From assembly GCF_001625305.1 (NCBI RefSeq), contig NW_017802380.1, forward strand, positions 4,143,895 through 4,207,894: a stretch of DNA of 64,000 nucleotides, written 5' to 3'. A model generated the notes under the pieces. That model did no database searches. It was given only the letters and a program-made list of their open reading frames with translations, and was not told the DNA's origin. Within the stretch, counting starts at the first letter, position 1; each line of letters begins with the position of its first letter. Shown in pieces: positions 11,572-23,500 of this stretch. The stretch is from Branchiostoma belcheri (lineage: Eukaryota > Chordata > Leptocardii > Amphioxiformes > Branchiostomatidae). Made by a program: the position numbers and the translations under genes.

Positions 11572-13115
11572 CATTAGCAACGTGCTAGACCTTCTGTCTG
11601 ACCAAAACTTTTAACGCTTCACTTTTTTTGCTCCCTTTTTATCAATGATTGGAAGACAAGAAAGTCTGCCTGTGCCAACAGAATGGCTGTTCCCAGAAAT
11701 TTCCTGCATAAAATTTATGTTAGCGCATAATTTCATCAAATACACTCGAACATGACTGACATTTGTGGGAAATAGCCCATTCATCTTTCACTTCAACTCA
11801 ATGATATTAGGAATTGTAGCAAAACCAAAGGATTGGCATTGAGGTTTTGGTCATTACATGTTTGTATTGCCTTAGATATTTATCTGTCAGTACTTATATA
11901 TGTATAGATGTATATAACACTACATGTTGGTTTTTGTAAGGTTTTATGTTAACTTGTGGAAACAAACCTTGTGTTGGAGACACATATCTTATTTCAATAT
12001 AAAGTGTATCTTTCGTGCACATACATGTAATCTTTGAGCAGATGTTGAACGTTGAATACCTCAACTTATTCCATATAGTACAAGACCTTGTAATTCTATA
12101 GATCATTGAACCAGTAAGTGGGGATGAAGCAGTGTGTTAAAAAGCCAAGCCAGTTTAAGGAACATGTGACAGCAGAAATGAAGTACAGCTTCCTACTCTC
12201 CAAGCAGAGGTTGTATGGGAAGATTGTGATCTACTGATTTGCCCCATTTCCTGACAGCTGGCCTATCCAGTTGCCTCTACTTGGAGAGGAGAGCTAGCTG
12301 CCATTCAAATTGTTGACTGTGCAAAGTGATGTTAGCTATAGCCGGGTAACCATCCCTACAGACTTGAAAATAGCAACAGGTTCTTTGATAACCAGGTAGC
12401 TAAGTATGGATGGATGCCAGCAGGCTTAAGTAATCTGTAGTATTTAGATGTGGCTTTGGTCCAGGCAATGTTTTATCGTACCTATGGCCAGTAAAATTCC
12501 TTGCAGGTTGATCACAATCATTGTTTCATTGCAATCACTGTTTGATAATAATCATTGATATTATTTAAAGTATAATATTTAAAGATAAGTATTATAAGAA
12601 ACAGGATTTCCAATTACATTTGTATTTGAAACACAATCCCAAATGATGAAGGCACATGTACAATGAAGATATGATTGACCTAAGTCAAATTTCTAATCTT
12701 TATTTGACAGGCTTACATACTGGGGACTTTCCCCATATTGTTGAACTATACAAAGCTTTGAAATATTGATGTACATGTATGTATATAGCTAGAACTGTTT
12801 TTGGAGACTCAGTCCTTTCTACAACTATCTGTGGCTGTCTGTAAGTTATGGAGAAAAATTTGTCAATGTACACATTGAACTATCTAGCGGCAAGTTTGTG
12901 GTCAAATATATTGTACTATTGCTGCTCATACTATAGTTGCCTTGTAAATTTGGACAAGTGGTTTGAAAAAAACAAGTGCTAAATATGTCTGAAGTGCAGA
13001 AGTGACCTTTGTGTTGATGGTTAAGATGTGTGAATAGATGTAAAACCATAAATTATTGGATCTTGTCAGTAAAGTTGCAGATACAGGACTAATAAAGTCT
13101 TACGCAGATAACTCT
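11572..13115 (+). other. Probable STIMATE 3' UTR
   Basis: AT-rich sequence without coding exons follows the stop codon. An AATAAA polyadenylation signal lies at 13091-13096, with a T/G-rich stretch just after it. This implies a 3' UTR of about 1.5 kb that ends close to the tail of the convergent NDUFAF3 gene. Confidence 0.55.
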
Positions 13116-13264
13116 TTGCCTTGTTTTCTGTCATTCATTTTTTGATACTAGTGATCTTAGATAAAATAACTTAAAATGACAGTAGCATATACTAGTACAG
13201 GCAACATACACATGACTTCGAGTTTCTAGGCTACTTTTGCAAATGATGTCTGATGTCTTCAGTG

Positions 13265-15120
13265 CTACCGCTGGATGAGAAGTCCTTCCTTAGCTCTGGG
13301 AGGGATCAGTGCTGCTCCTGCTACTCTCCCCTCACTCACCAGGTAGTTAAACGTAGCACAGGCATGGGCCTGGGGGGAAAAACATCAATACACAAATCAG
13401 AAACGTGGTGATCAAAAAAGATAGGTTCTTTATAAATGCTTGGGTCAATCACTACTATCCTTCTCGATAAGTGTGTTGAGCTCTCTTTTATGTGCCAGTC
13501 ACTTAGGATTCCAAAAGATGCCAGAGCCTTAATGGATTTTTCAGGACAATATGGAAATGTAGCAACAAATTTACAGACATTTTTGTAACATGCAAAACAG
13601 AAATATGACTTTTGTAGATGTTTGTCTGAGATCTGTGACTTGCCGTGTCCTGGACCTCCAGTGCAATGCCCTTCTGTCTCATGAACTTGTGTAGCTCTGG
13701 GTCCAGCTTGATGTGTTCACTGCCTACACCCAGGACAACAATCTCTGTGGATCAGAATGAGGAAGAAATACACACTAAGGAAGTGTCACGGCTTGTGTAA
13801 ATCAAGTTTACTAGTCCATGCCTTCCAGGTAGGTCCACTTACCTATTTTGGGTTCCATTATGTAGAAGAGTGATAAACTTTCTCTGTTGATGTCCTGAGG
13901 ACCAGCAACCTGCAAGGGCACAAGTGGCAATACAGTCAGCTAAAACATCTCATGAATCAACAACCTTTAAATTTAACATTACCTATCCCAAATACAAAGA
14001 GGCATATCTTTCGTTTTGATATGAATGGACATGAACTCAAAAAGGTTGTAACTTTTATATTAACCAAGTGTCATAAACAGTGATGAAGGTTAGACATCCA
14101 AATATGTAATGAGGTACCGAGGTAACACTAAGTTGACACAAACAATGGGATAGATTTTGAAAACGGTGAGTTGTTTCATGTAACCGTTAGTAACGGGTTA
14201 CATGTACCATTCACTACCTTAAGTCAATGACTGGACTAAAGTGACTGGACTTAAGTCAGGTACTGGACTTACGTCCCAGCTTAAGATGGTGCGAGGCACG
14301 ATGGCGACAGGTCCCAGCACCTTGTCCCCCCTGATGGTGAAGCCGCGCTCGCTGTAGTTACTGATGAAGATGTCCTGTGGGTTCTGTTTCTCCAGCAGGC
14401 TGATGGTGGTGCGGACGTACAGCTCGTCGTCTGTCGGGGAGAGACGGTGCCATCTTCTCGGCTGCCTGGGATGCAGTAAAATGCAGGATTGTGGTTAGAA
14501 AACATAATCTAGCGAATTGGGGGTTCACCCGTCAAAAAATGAGGGTGGTTGATGACACTACAATCTGCAGTCCTGACACTTCAACCCCAAGTTCGGATTA
14601 TTTCAATCCCCTAAGCCCTACAGTCCTAAGGATTTCAAGCCTCAACCCAATCATGCGGTCTTAAGGCGTCGAACCCAGTATCAACCCCTCTTCTATTTTT
14701 TTCGAGGGGGGAAGGCCCATTAGTACCAAGGACGTTCTATCTTGCTAAAGCTCCTTGCTAGTACGTTACGGACGATAAACCAACTCTAGCTCTGCTCTAA
14801 CATTTTCACAGGTTTTTCACATTCTCTATTTATATTTTGTGCCTTCGTAGAGGGCCACACTGTGTCCTGCAGACCGTCTCGTCCCGGTCCCTATGGATAT
14901 CACCCCCCTCCCCTCCCCACAGGCCACACGACTTGCGTAACTTTCAAGAAAAGGTTTTGTAAGGATTGCGAGGTTCTTAACAGTCAAACAAGCATCTGTG
15001 CGGCCTGGGCTTTTTACTCAATAGAGCTAATGACAATCAAGTAGCCATTCACCTGAAAACCGGCCGTAACCTTCCAAACGCTATGCACGTCGCTCTTGCT
15101 AACATGCCGGGCACAGCCAT
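13265..15120 (-). CDS. NDUFAF3: Mitochondrial complex I assembly factor NDUFAF3
   Basis: Five exons on the minus strand (15120-15053, 14465-14273, 13909-13843, 13744-13644, 13369-13265) give 177 residues; the human protein has 184. NDUFAF3 works with NDUFAF4 in early assembly of the complex I Q module in mitochondria. Recognisable stretches are RLSPTDDELYVRTTISLLEK, ISNYSERGFTIRGDKVLGPV, QDINRESLSLFYIMEPKIEI, MRQKGIALEVQDT, and ACATFNYLVSEGRVAGAALI, all close to human. The N-terminus MAVPGMLARATCIAFGRLRP is Arg-rich, lacks acidic residues and fits a mitochondrial targeting peptide. The ATG at 15120 sits in AAGATGG; upstream in-frame ATGs exist but would add a less typical presequence. The last intron uses a GC donor (ACG|GCAAGT); the others are GT-AG. 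The gene is convergent with STIMATE and follows NOPCHAP1 on the same strand. Confidence 0.95.
14080..14240. repeat. AAGCAACTGG-family repeat remnant
   Basis: GATGAAGGTTAGACATCCAA near 14082, GGATAGATTTTGAAAACGG near 14150, then short inverted and tandem pieces (GTAACCGTTAGTAACGGGTT, CACTACCTTAAGTCAATGAC) mirror the order in the foldback element at 5203-5392. It lies in an NDUFAF3 intron. Confidence 0.5.
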
Positions 15121-15779
15121 CTTTGTTGCTGTTTCAGTGACCTTCTGACACTTCGGCATCATTCCGCCAGGTGGCGTTTGTGACCTGTCCCCAGGAAGGC
15201 CACTTTTTGGCGACGCCTCAGAGCGGAGGCATCTTCTCCCGATGTTACTCTTCAAAATTAATGTTCATTCATACCACAGCACAGACAACATCGTAACAAA
15301 ACGTAAGGAATTTTATTGCAAATGCATGAAAGCAGGATTTATGAATAGAGTATACACAAGATAATTGTCAGCCAGTCATATGACTCATATCATATATCAG
15401 ATCAAAATGTTTTGACATGATGAAAATTAACTTTGCCTCCCTTCAATTGTCCTCCCTTCTTATGACAAAACCATAGGCTGAAAAACTTGATAACCCCACC
15501 CTTTTACGACTGCAAAAAGTCACAGCTGTTGGTCAAACGTTTCAAAACCATGGTGACAATTTTTTTCTAAGAATCTTTTCGTAAGAATGTGACTGATCTA
15601 TGACTTTTCTACTTTCTGACTAGAGAAATAAAGTCTTTTTTATCAAATTAAACAACATGAATTTGAAACCAAGTACCATATAACATGGGGACTTTTAACT
15701 AAATATATGATTTAGGCTGATTTATGAATTATGAAATGAAAAGTTAACTCTACACAGTCTACAGAGATGCTATCATGTG
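15121..15779. other. Spacer between NDUFAF3 start and NOPCHAP1 stop
   Basis: The 3' UTR of NOPCHAP1 should lie here. A minus-strand AATAAA (TTTATT on the plus strand) at 15312-15317 fits its polyadenylation signal. That leaves under 200 bp for the NDUFAF3 promoter and 5' UTR, so the two minus-strand genes are tightly packed. Confidence 0.55.
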
Positions 15780-18238
15780 CTATCTCCTGGGCTGGTCGCT
15801 CCCTAACTCCTCTATCTTTGGTCTCTTCCTGACTCTGGAGTCCTTTCCAAGCCTCATGTTCTGTTCTGTCACTTCCCCCATCAGTCCTGTGTTCTTGTCT
15901 GATTGGCTGTCTCCATTCAGCCCTCCTGCCTCCTCCTCTTCTTCTTCTTCTTCTTCTGAGGATGATTCTGATGATGATGATGATGATGAGTCCTCACCTG
16001 TGGCGATCAGTGCCAGGTCCTAAAAATAGAGTCACAAAACTGGTGAAAACGTAGTAATATTGGGAAGCAATAGTGTGTAATTTCCTGGACAAACAAGTGA
16101 TATGCTATGGCACTCCTAGCCAGTCACATATGGCTATGGTTGTAAGATTATTATATCTACACAGACCTGATGCAAATTACAGAAGAAACATAACTTCACA
16201 GTTATCCTAATTCATCATCACATCATACAGCACAAGACAGACTGACTTACATTGTAAGTTAATGCCTGAACAAATATATGAGTACATTTGTACATCTACT
16301 AAAATCTTTCATCACAGGTTTCCATATATTCTATTCAGTTCAGTACCAGTAATCCCTCCTGTCTGCAGGTGTCTGCTTGACCTGACCTGACCTGATCTAG
16401 CACACTATAACCTCTGACCCACCATCTCTATGACAGGACCCTCACAATCCTCCACATTCTGGATGTCCAGCTGCCCAGGTGCTGCTGTCAGCAGCTGTTC
16501 ATTAGCGGCTGACAGCTGTGGCAGGAACCTCTTCACACTGCTCAGCACTGCGGGTGGGAAAGGGAACAATATGTTAAAATTCTATCAACGGAATAACATT
16601 CCTTTCCTTCCCTGTGAACCTAACATCTGAACTTTGAAGGCACCATCTATGCAAAAGCTGGCAGACATATGCACAAAAATAATAAGTGCTAAAAAACACA
16701 TTGTAACAGAATTCTCCAAATAAAGCCATAGAATACAGCCAATGAAAGTCAGACCAGCTGCCCCACCTGCGGATGGCTGAGGTCGGAACGTCTCCAAGGA
16801 GCCTGGAACTTTTGGAGACTTCTTCTGGAGCAACAAGGAACTTGGGTGGGAACCTGAAAGATGTAGATTTGAGAATCTGAGATGATTACATATTCATATA
16901 TTTTTGTTTGGGTATTAATAGGTAACATCAACATATTCTCTAGAGTGAAATAGCTTCTGAAGACCTTGGAAACATGTTACTGTTATCTTTTTTCGTTTTT
17001 GTTTTAAGGTTCAAACACTTCATGCCATTACTATACAAAACAAGTCAAGGTTAACTGCAGCTGCAGTATTTATGTACAGAAGTCATCCACAAAGTCAAGT
17101 TATGCGCATGTCCAAACATGACTGCCAGGTTCTACTGAGTAAAAGCCATTCAAGTATGCCAGGCCACGTCACTAGTACTCAGTATGTAGGCTGACATTTA
17201 GACTATCTTTAGCTTCTCCTCCCCAACACAGACAAGAATAGCCCACAGGGGTAAACGATACAAGACAGCTTACTCTAACTCTGCAAATATCTGCCATCTT
17301 CAAATGTTCCAAGCAACATTTAAATAACCCAGAAACAACCCTGGTTACTATGTTAATTGCACAACCTGTCAACTTTATCCATAGGTTATTCATTTAACAC
17401 CTATATAGCAACATTTTGGGACAAAATGTATATTTCAAAGTGACAAAAATAAACATGTTCTAGTAACATTTTTATCATTGCCCCAAGGCATTTCTACATT
17501 CTGGGTGGGAATGTGTCCTGTTCGTTGCTGGATGGTCAATAAAACCAGCACATCAGAACGTCTGTGAAAGGAGCACAGACATGCAGCCAGGACTGGAGGT
17601 TTGTTAATAGTACACAGTTTGGATTGCTGTAACTGTATCTGTAACTGGATTTATGAGTGATCTTCATTAAGTTGTTTTACTTCTAAACCAGCCGGTTTAT
17701 GTCAGTGATGCAATCTTTTTTTCACACACTCCATACTACATATAGTCTGGATTGGTAAAGTGCCTATGTGCTTGGTGTAACATTAACAATATTCAATATT
17801 TCAGAATGACTTGGTGCTCAATATTTTTATCATAATGACATTTTGGGTGAAAACGGACAAATGAAATGTTGCTTGAGGTTTACACATCATAGATGACCCA
17901 GTTTTCTGCTATTGGTAGAAAACCGGTAACCGAGCAGTGTTAGATAAAGTTACATGTGTTTATGATGATGATGTTCGTCTATGTGTTTACATATACTGTT
18001 AGTTATTATAACATACCAGCATCAGATGCATGAAGCAATTTTTCCTTCACAGGAAATGAGAGATGCTTCCTTGGGTAAATTATGACAATTCTCACTGATT
18101 CAGTAAACATAACGTACCTGTTCCAATCTGTAGAAGTTCTGTGGAGTGCCTGAGAACTTTTTCTTCTGCTCCTCTACATCCCTTCTCCTGTGCCTTGAGA
18201 TCTTTGTGATCTTTAGATGTTGACTCCTCATTTGACAT
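15780..18238 (-). CDS. NOPCHAP1: NOP protein chaperone 1 (C12orf45 homologue)
   Basis: Four minus-strand exons (18238-18118, 16853-16767, 16547-16423, 16019-15780) give 190 residues; human NOPCHAP1 has about 185. The human protein links the R2TP/HSP90 machinery to NOP58 during box C/D snoRNP assembly. The conserved core is visible: VLSSVKRFLPQLSAANEQLL, then TAAPGQLDIQNVEDCEGPVI and EMDLALIATGEDSS, matching human QVQTFLPQMARANEKL and NIENIDGPHSKVIQMDVALF. The N-terminus has ELLQIGTGSHPSSLLLQ, like human ELLTAGS. After the core come a Ser run and an acidic run encoded by trinucleotide repeats, then a basic tail (RVRKRPKIEELG). All introns are GT-AG and in phase; the 1.26-kb first intron shows nothing notable. 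Confidence 0.93.
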
Positions 18239-18593
18239 GGTTTGGTAAAAATACTGAAGTAGGCCTTTTGCCCTCTCTGTCTACAACACTTTAATTTCAG
18301 AGTTTTCTGAAAGATCCTGCTTTTGATAACGATTAACGGTGATAATACGGACACGAAAAGGAGACTTAGCTCCAGGACACATGTGGCCTCTCCTGATCTG
18401 AAAGGTCATAGGTCAGACGGTTCTAGGTCATAGTTCAAAGTTCGCAGGTGGTAAGATGGCGGCGTGTTGGTGATGTGTCCGGTTTTCTCACAGTCTCCGC
18501 TCTTCTAACGTCACTAAACAAACATTAAAACACTTCAACAGCCGGAACTTTTACAGAGTAAGGAACGGACAGCATTCTCCTTTCAAAAAGAAG
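18239..18593. promoter_or_regulatory. Bidirectional promoter of NOPCHAP1 and SLC41, with inferred SLC41 5' UTR exon
   Basis: The two genes start head to head here. AAGATGGCGGC at 18453-18463 is a textbook YY1 site. An exon that ends at a good donor (AAGAAG|GTATGG, 18593) fits the 5' UTR of SLC41. It contains a five-codon upstream ORF (ATG at 18456, MAACW, TGA at 18471-18473). That TGA is in frame with the SLC41 coding frame after splicing to 20436, and no in-frame ATG follows before 20535. The exon is inferred and lacks transcript support. Confidence 0.5.
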
Positions 18594-18699
18594 GTATGGC
18601 GAGTTTGTATCAAGCGTCAATGTCCGGTTGTTGCATCATCTGTAACTTCACATATTTTTTTTCTCGTCCCACGTAGTTAAAAACTGTCATTATTATTAA

Positions 18700-19790
18700 C
18701 GGGAGGGGTCCAAAGTCCGGCAGGGGTCCAAAGTCCGGCATAGTTTTAAAGATTATTATAATTCTGTTATGCATGGGTGAATCCACATAATAAAAACAAC
18801 TAGTTATGGAGTATGACTTTATGTAAAAAAATAACAAAATCGGAAAGTTTGTCGACGTTTATTGCTCAAACTGCTAGCGATTGAAATATTTGTTTGAATT
18901 TAACGCTTTTCGCGGAGTTTGACGAGGGAACGTGTCCAGCACATAGCCTTCAGAACTGTCAAATCATTCATCCTAGAGTGAGACATGAGCAAAGATTTTA
19001 CCACACACATGAAAGGTGATTAATATACTTTCCATAGAAAAATCACCATGGCTTGACATTGTCTTTATCCTTGGAAAATCGAAGCTAAAATAACGGGCAA
19101 ATGTTTACACCTATCGGCCCGTCATCTTTACTGAGCCGCTACGAACAGGCAGCCGGGCGATGCTCAACAGAATGAAAGTTTGTCAACTTGTCGGAGCACC
19201 GACTGTTCCCGAAAATCAAACCCTACCTGTTAGAAAAGCCCACATCCACTACTTCTGTCAAAAACAAGGCTGAAAAGACCATTCAAGGCAACCGAAAGCG
19301 AATATATTTGGGCGCATGCAGTTGTAAACAACGCCGCCATTTTGTTTCTGAGCGGCGGGGTGATTTCGCTTTCACCGAGGGGGACTTGTATCTAAGCGCA
19401 TTGGAAAAAGTGGCGTAATAGAAAATATGGCACATGTTTGGGACCGAAAAACAGTATTGCACACTTATAGTGTTATTCTGTTTGCACGGAGTGCTGAAAT
19501 ATTTACAGAAATGACTTGGTTGTTACGTATGCCGGAGTTTGGACCCCCTTTTTGTGTTGGAACGTTCTATGAGAACGCAAAGCAAAAACCTGCCGTGACT
19601 CTCGCGTGCTGTCAAACTGCAGTGCGGAACGCTACAGTGAAATGAAATATACGTCTGTACAGCTTAAATGACGGATGTATTGCTGTTTCAAGATGCATCC
19701 TTATTTTTGATAGGTTTAGGGTCAGATGAACAGTAACAAAAGACATGCGTCAGCACGTAGAACAGTATGCCGGACTTTGGACCCCTCCCG
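18700..19790. mobile_element. Non-autonomous DNA transposon with TTAA target sites, 1.09 kb
   Basis: The ends are inverted copies of CGGGAGGGGTCCAAAGTCCG followed by GCA (23 bp identical), each bordered by TTAA (18696-18699 and 19791-19794). On the left the unit GGGGTCCAAAGTCCGGCA is tandemly doubled, and a related copy (TGCCGGAGTTTGGACCCCC) lies inside near 19530. TTAA target duplications are typical of the piggyBac and Kolobok superfamilies. No transposase frame is present. It sits in the inferred first intron of SLC41. Confidence 0.75.
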
Positions 19791-20534
19791 TTAATGTAAA
19801 CATAGCATAGCCTCGCTCTTGTTTTGGAATATGTTGACGTCTTACTAGGAATCTAGAACTATGTGATGCCATATCGGAAATGCTGACAGTAGAAAATCAA
19901 GCCTCGTTGAGTTCCTGTCCACATCTATATGCATCTGTGATACATGTGTATTTTGGAACACCCTGCTAAGTTCGAATCGTAGCCACTCCGTGCGTGCGTT
20001 CAATTACTTTGGTTTGGCAACCTCCCAATCACTTTCAGCAACTTTTGATCTCGAGGACCTGCGAAATAAGAAACTCTTAATTAACCCACGCCCTCTAGAT
20101 CCCCCATGCATAGTGTACAAACGGACAGTGTCAGTGCTGCATATGTTACTTGTGGTGACGCAGCGGTCGAACCGCTTGACCAAATGAAGGAGATTATGTG
20201 TGCTTTTGTGTGCATTTTTAACTGGTATGCTTCTGGAAATGTAGCAAAAACCTTTCAAAACTTAATAATTTGAGTATTTTTTGTAATTTGTATGTTGGTC
20301 ATCTGGAAACGTTAGTTAGCACTTATTATTAAAACTTATTGTTTGGTTTGGTTTGGTTTAGCTTGCCGTACATTGCAACTGATAACATTACCATGTCCTA
20401 AACTAAAGCTCTCATTTTTCCTTCTTCTTTTCCAGATTGTGGAGTGTCCGGAGCTGGCAGGGGACGTTGGCAGGAGGTTGACCTTTAACCCTGCGCGGCA
20501 TGTTGTACATCGAGCCTTCAGTGTCAGCTCCCAG

Positions 20535-23500
20535 ATGATGCCGGCAGACAAGGCGGGCATCCGGCAGAGGAGACAACAACAGAGTAAACAACAACAACAA
20601 CCAGAGGGTAAACAACCCAGCAAAATGGTTCCCAAGATCACCACAGACTCAGACACTGAGGCAGGGATCGACCCCCCTGACCTTATGACCCCCGACCCGG
20701 ATCATGTGAAATCCACCCACCGCGTGAGAAAGACGTCGGAGAACGGACCCGTCCCGGCCGAGGACCTGTCCGTGGAAGTCCTGGACTCGGAGCCGCTGAT
20801 CAGGGAAAGGAGGGAAGAGGAGAAGAGAAGCGAGATGAAACACAAGGAAGAAACGTCAATGACTATAGCACTGGAGTGTTTCTTCCCTTACCTAGTGGCA
20901 GGGTTTGGTATGGTGGCTGCAGGAATGGTGCTAGATATAGTACAGGTGAGAACTTTCCTTACTTTACAGGTGAGATAATAAGCAACAAGTTACAGTATAA
21001 GGCATGTATAATGGGTAGGTGAGAATAGACATCAGATTATTCAGGTGGCAGTATATGTCATAGCCAACCAAACTAACCAAAAGTTATTTTTGTAACACTT
21101 TTCTACCCTTAATTTTGTGTAAGATTTCTGTATAACTAGTCTGGCAGAACATAGAAGAACTCCTTTGATCCAGTAGACAGGTTAAAAGGCTCATAAAGGT
21201 ACTAATTATGTGGATTACATGATTTATGTATATGCAAGGCAGTTCTTATGTGTGGAAGTGTGGTGACGTGGGACATTGCATTCTTTACAATTTACAAGAC
21301 TTTCTGAGCTATTGTGACATGTCACACAACTGCATGTGGGGATTAGACATGGTAGAGTGGTCTGTCCTACTGGGGTAATGCACATCATTGCAACGATTGT
21401 GTTGCTACATGTCTGTAATGTTATAAGTATAACTTATAACATCTGTATCTGCTACGTATACAGTTGTCAGTCAGGTAACCATTTCATTAATGGAAAAATG
21501 TGTCCAACACAGATTCATATGTGGTTTGTATGCATAGATTGAATCTTCTTCTACATTTTGTATTTCTGCCATATCAAATTAGCAGCAGAAAATTTACAGA
21601 AATGTGTTATTTTTCATTATTGTCTAGAGCCTTTAATTTTTTAAGCTAGCTACAATGTATGCTTTAAAAAAACAAAACAAGAAAAAGTTTAGAACGTGCA
21701 TTGACTTCAGGTAACTTGTAGAGTGGACTTTGTCCCTTTTACAGCTTTAACTGTATGGCCTTGCTGGGAATAAGTAAACTCTAGGTTTGTTTGTTTTGTA
21801 TATATAACTGGTAAACTGCCTTAAGGCAAGACATCAGTTTTGTACAGTAATAACAAGCTCCATTAGACCAGACCGTATGGTTTCATCCACTCACACTGGG
21901 ATGGACCCTTACTTTTTTCAATAAGTATAATGGGATCATTAAAAATGTGCTTGGGGTGTGGCTCTCCTAAAACTACTACTCCAGTAGTAGGGCCTCCAAG
22001 AGGATATCTCTAACAGAAGCTAGGTACTCATGTTCACCTGAGTCGTGAGAGAAAATAGGTGTGAAGTGCCTCTCCCAGCTGGGTACAACATTAGGCCTGC
22101 TGGGCCTGCTGATCTTGCAGTGTTGTAACATATCATGTTTTCTGTTTGCAGCACTGGCCAGTATTTATCCAGGTGTCTGAAGTTTTTATCTTAGTTCCTG
22201 CACTGCTGGGCCTGAAGGGAAACCTGGAGATGACCCTAGCGTCTCGACTCTCAACTGCTGTGAGTAAGAACCAGTGTCTGATGATGCAGTTTTCTTGCAA
22301 AATAAATCAGGCAACTGGATACATTCTCAAAGAGTCAGAGTTTACAGCATCCACTGTCTATCACCTGTATTGACATGCTATCTGAAATGCTGTATGAAAC
22401 ATTTGACTCTTATTCATCTTAAGAGAATTTATCCTGTTGTTTTGGTATTACTCTGTATGTAATGTTTTACCTGAATGTCTATCCTTAACCAGGAAATGTT
22501 TCTGTATGTTTGAAATACACAGTTAGTAGTGAACGATACAGGAAGTAATGTTTTATGACAGAATATGTTTATTTGTCTGACCAACAGGCCAACCTGGGCT
22601 ACATGGACAACAGGAAAGAGCAGTGGAGACTGATAGTGGGAAACATGGCTCTCACCCAGGCCCAGGCTCTAGTGGTGGGGTTCCTGGCAGCGGTGGCAGC
22701 GATTGTGTTTGGCTGGATCCCAGAGGGAAAGTTTGACATCCACCACGCCTTCCTGCTCACAGCCAGCAGTATGGTCACAGCTTCACTGGCCTGCGCTATT
22801 CTGGGTGAGGACTAAGGGGCCATGCCAGGAAAACTTGTTCAATAGTGTATTCCTTATCATACAGATGTGTTGAAATTATAGTTGTATGTCACATATTCTT
22901 TTTGACTTTGAAAAATACATTTGAAGGATCGTTGATTTAGATTCACTTTTAGCTGGCATTTGGCCAGCTATTCTGCCATATGATAATACATTGATGTACA
23001 AAAATAAGAGACCAATAATGCATTGTGTATTCCACAGTTGAGGTTGTAAAGCTGTATGAGAAAGATGGTGAAGTATTTTGACATCTATACTCCATTACTC
23101 CTGCCTCCCTGGTACATGTAGGTACCATCATGATCGCGGTGGTGATCCTGTCTCGGAAGTGTAAGGTGAACCCAGACAACGTGGCGACCCCGATCGCGGC
23201 CAGTCTGGGTGACCTGACCACGCTGGCACTGCTCTCATGGATCAGCAACGTGCTATGGAGGGCCATCACTGTGGAGGATGGTGGGTCATTGTCTTATAAA
23301 TCTTTTCTTTTTCTTTGTCCATTTTGGAACACTTCCAGTTTGCACAGAGCCATTTCGTTGGAAAGTATAGAAAGAGAAAATGCTGCCCTTCTAGTTTCTA
23401 TATATCATTCCCACATTGCTGTTTGTAGGTGCGCGATTCTGGATGGCTCCGACCATCACTGTTGTGTTATTCTTGGCGGCGCCGTTCTGGATGTACATGT

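Noticed and set aside
19188-19418. Frame of 76 codons inside the SLC41 first intron
   Set aside because: It lies within the TTAA-flanked transposon, lacks a transposase motif and is too short to be convincing.
20436-20534. Extending SLC41 coding upstream of the ATG at 20535
   Set aside because: The frame is open but has no ATG in the exon, and the inferred upstream exon has an in-frame stop and no later ATG.
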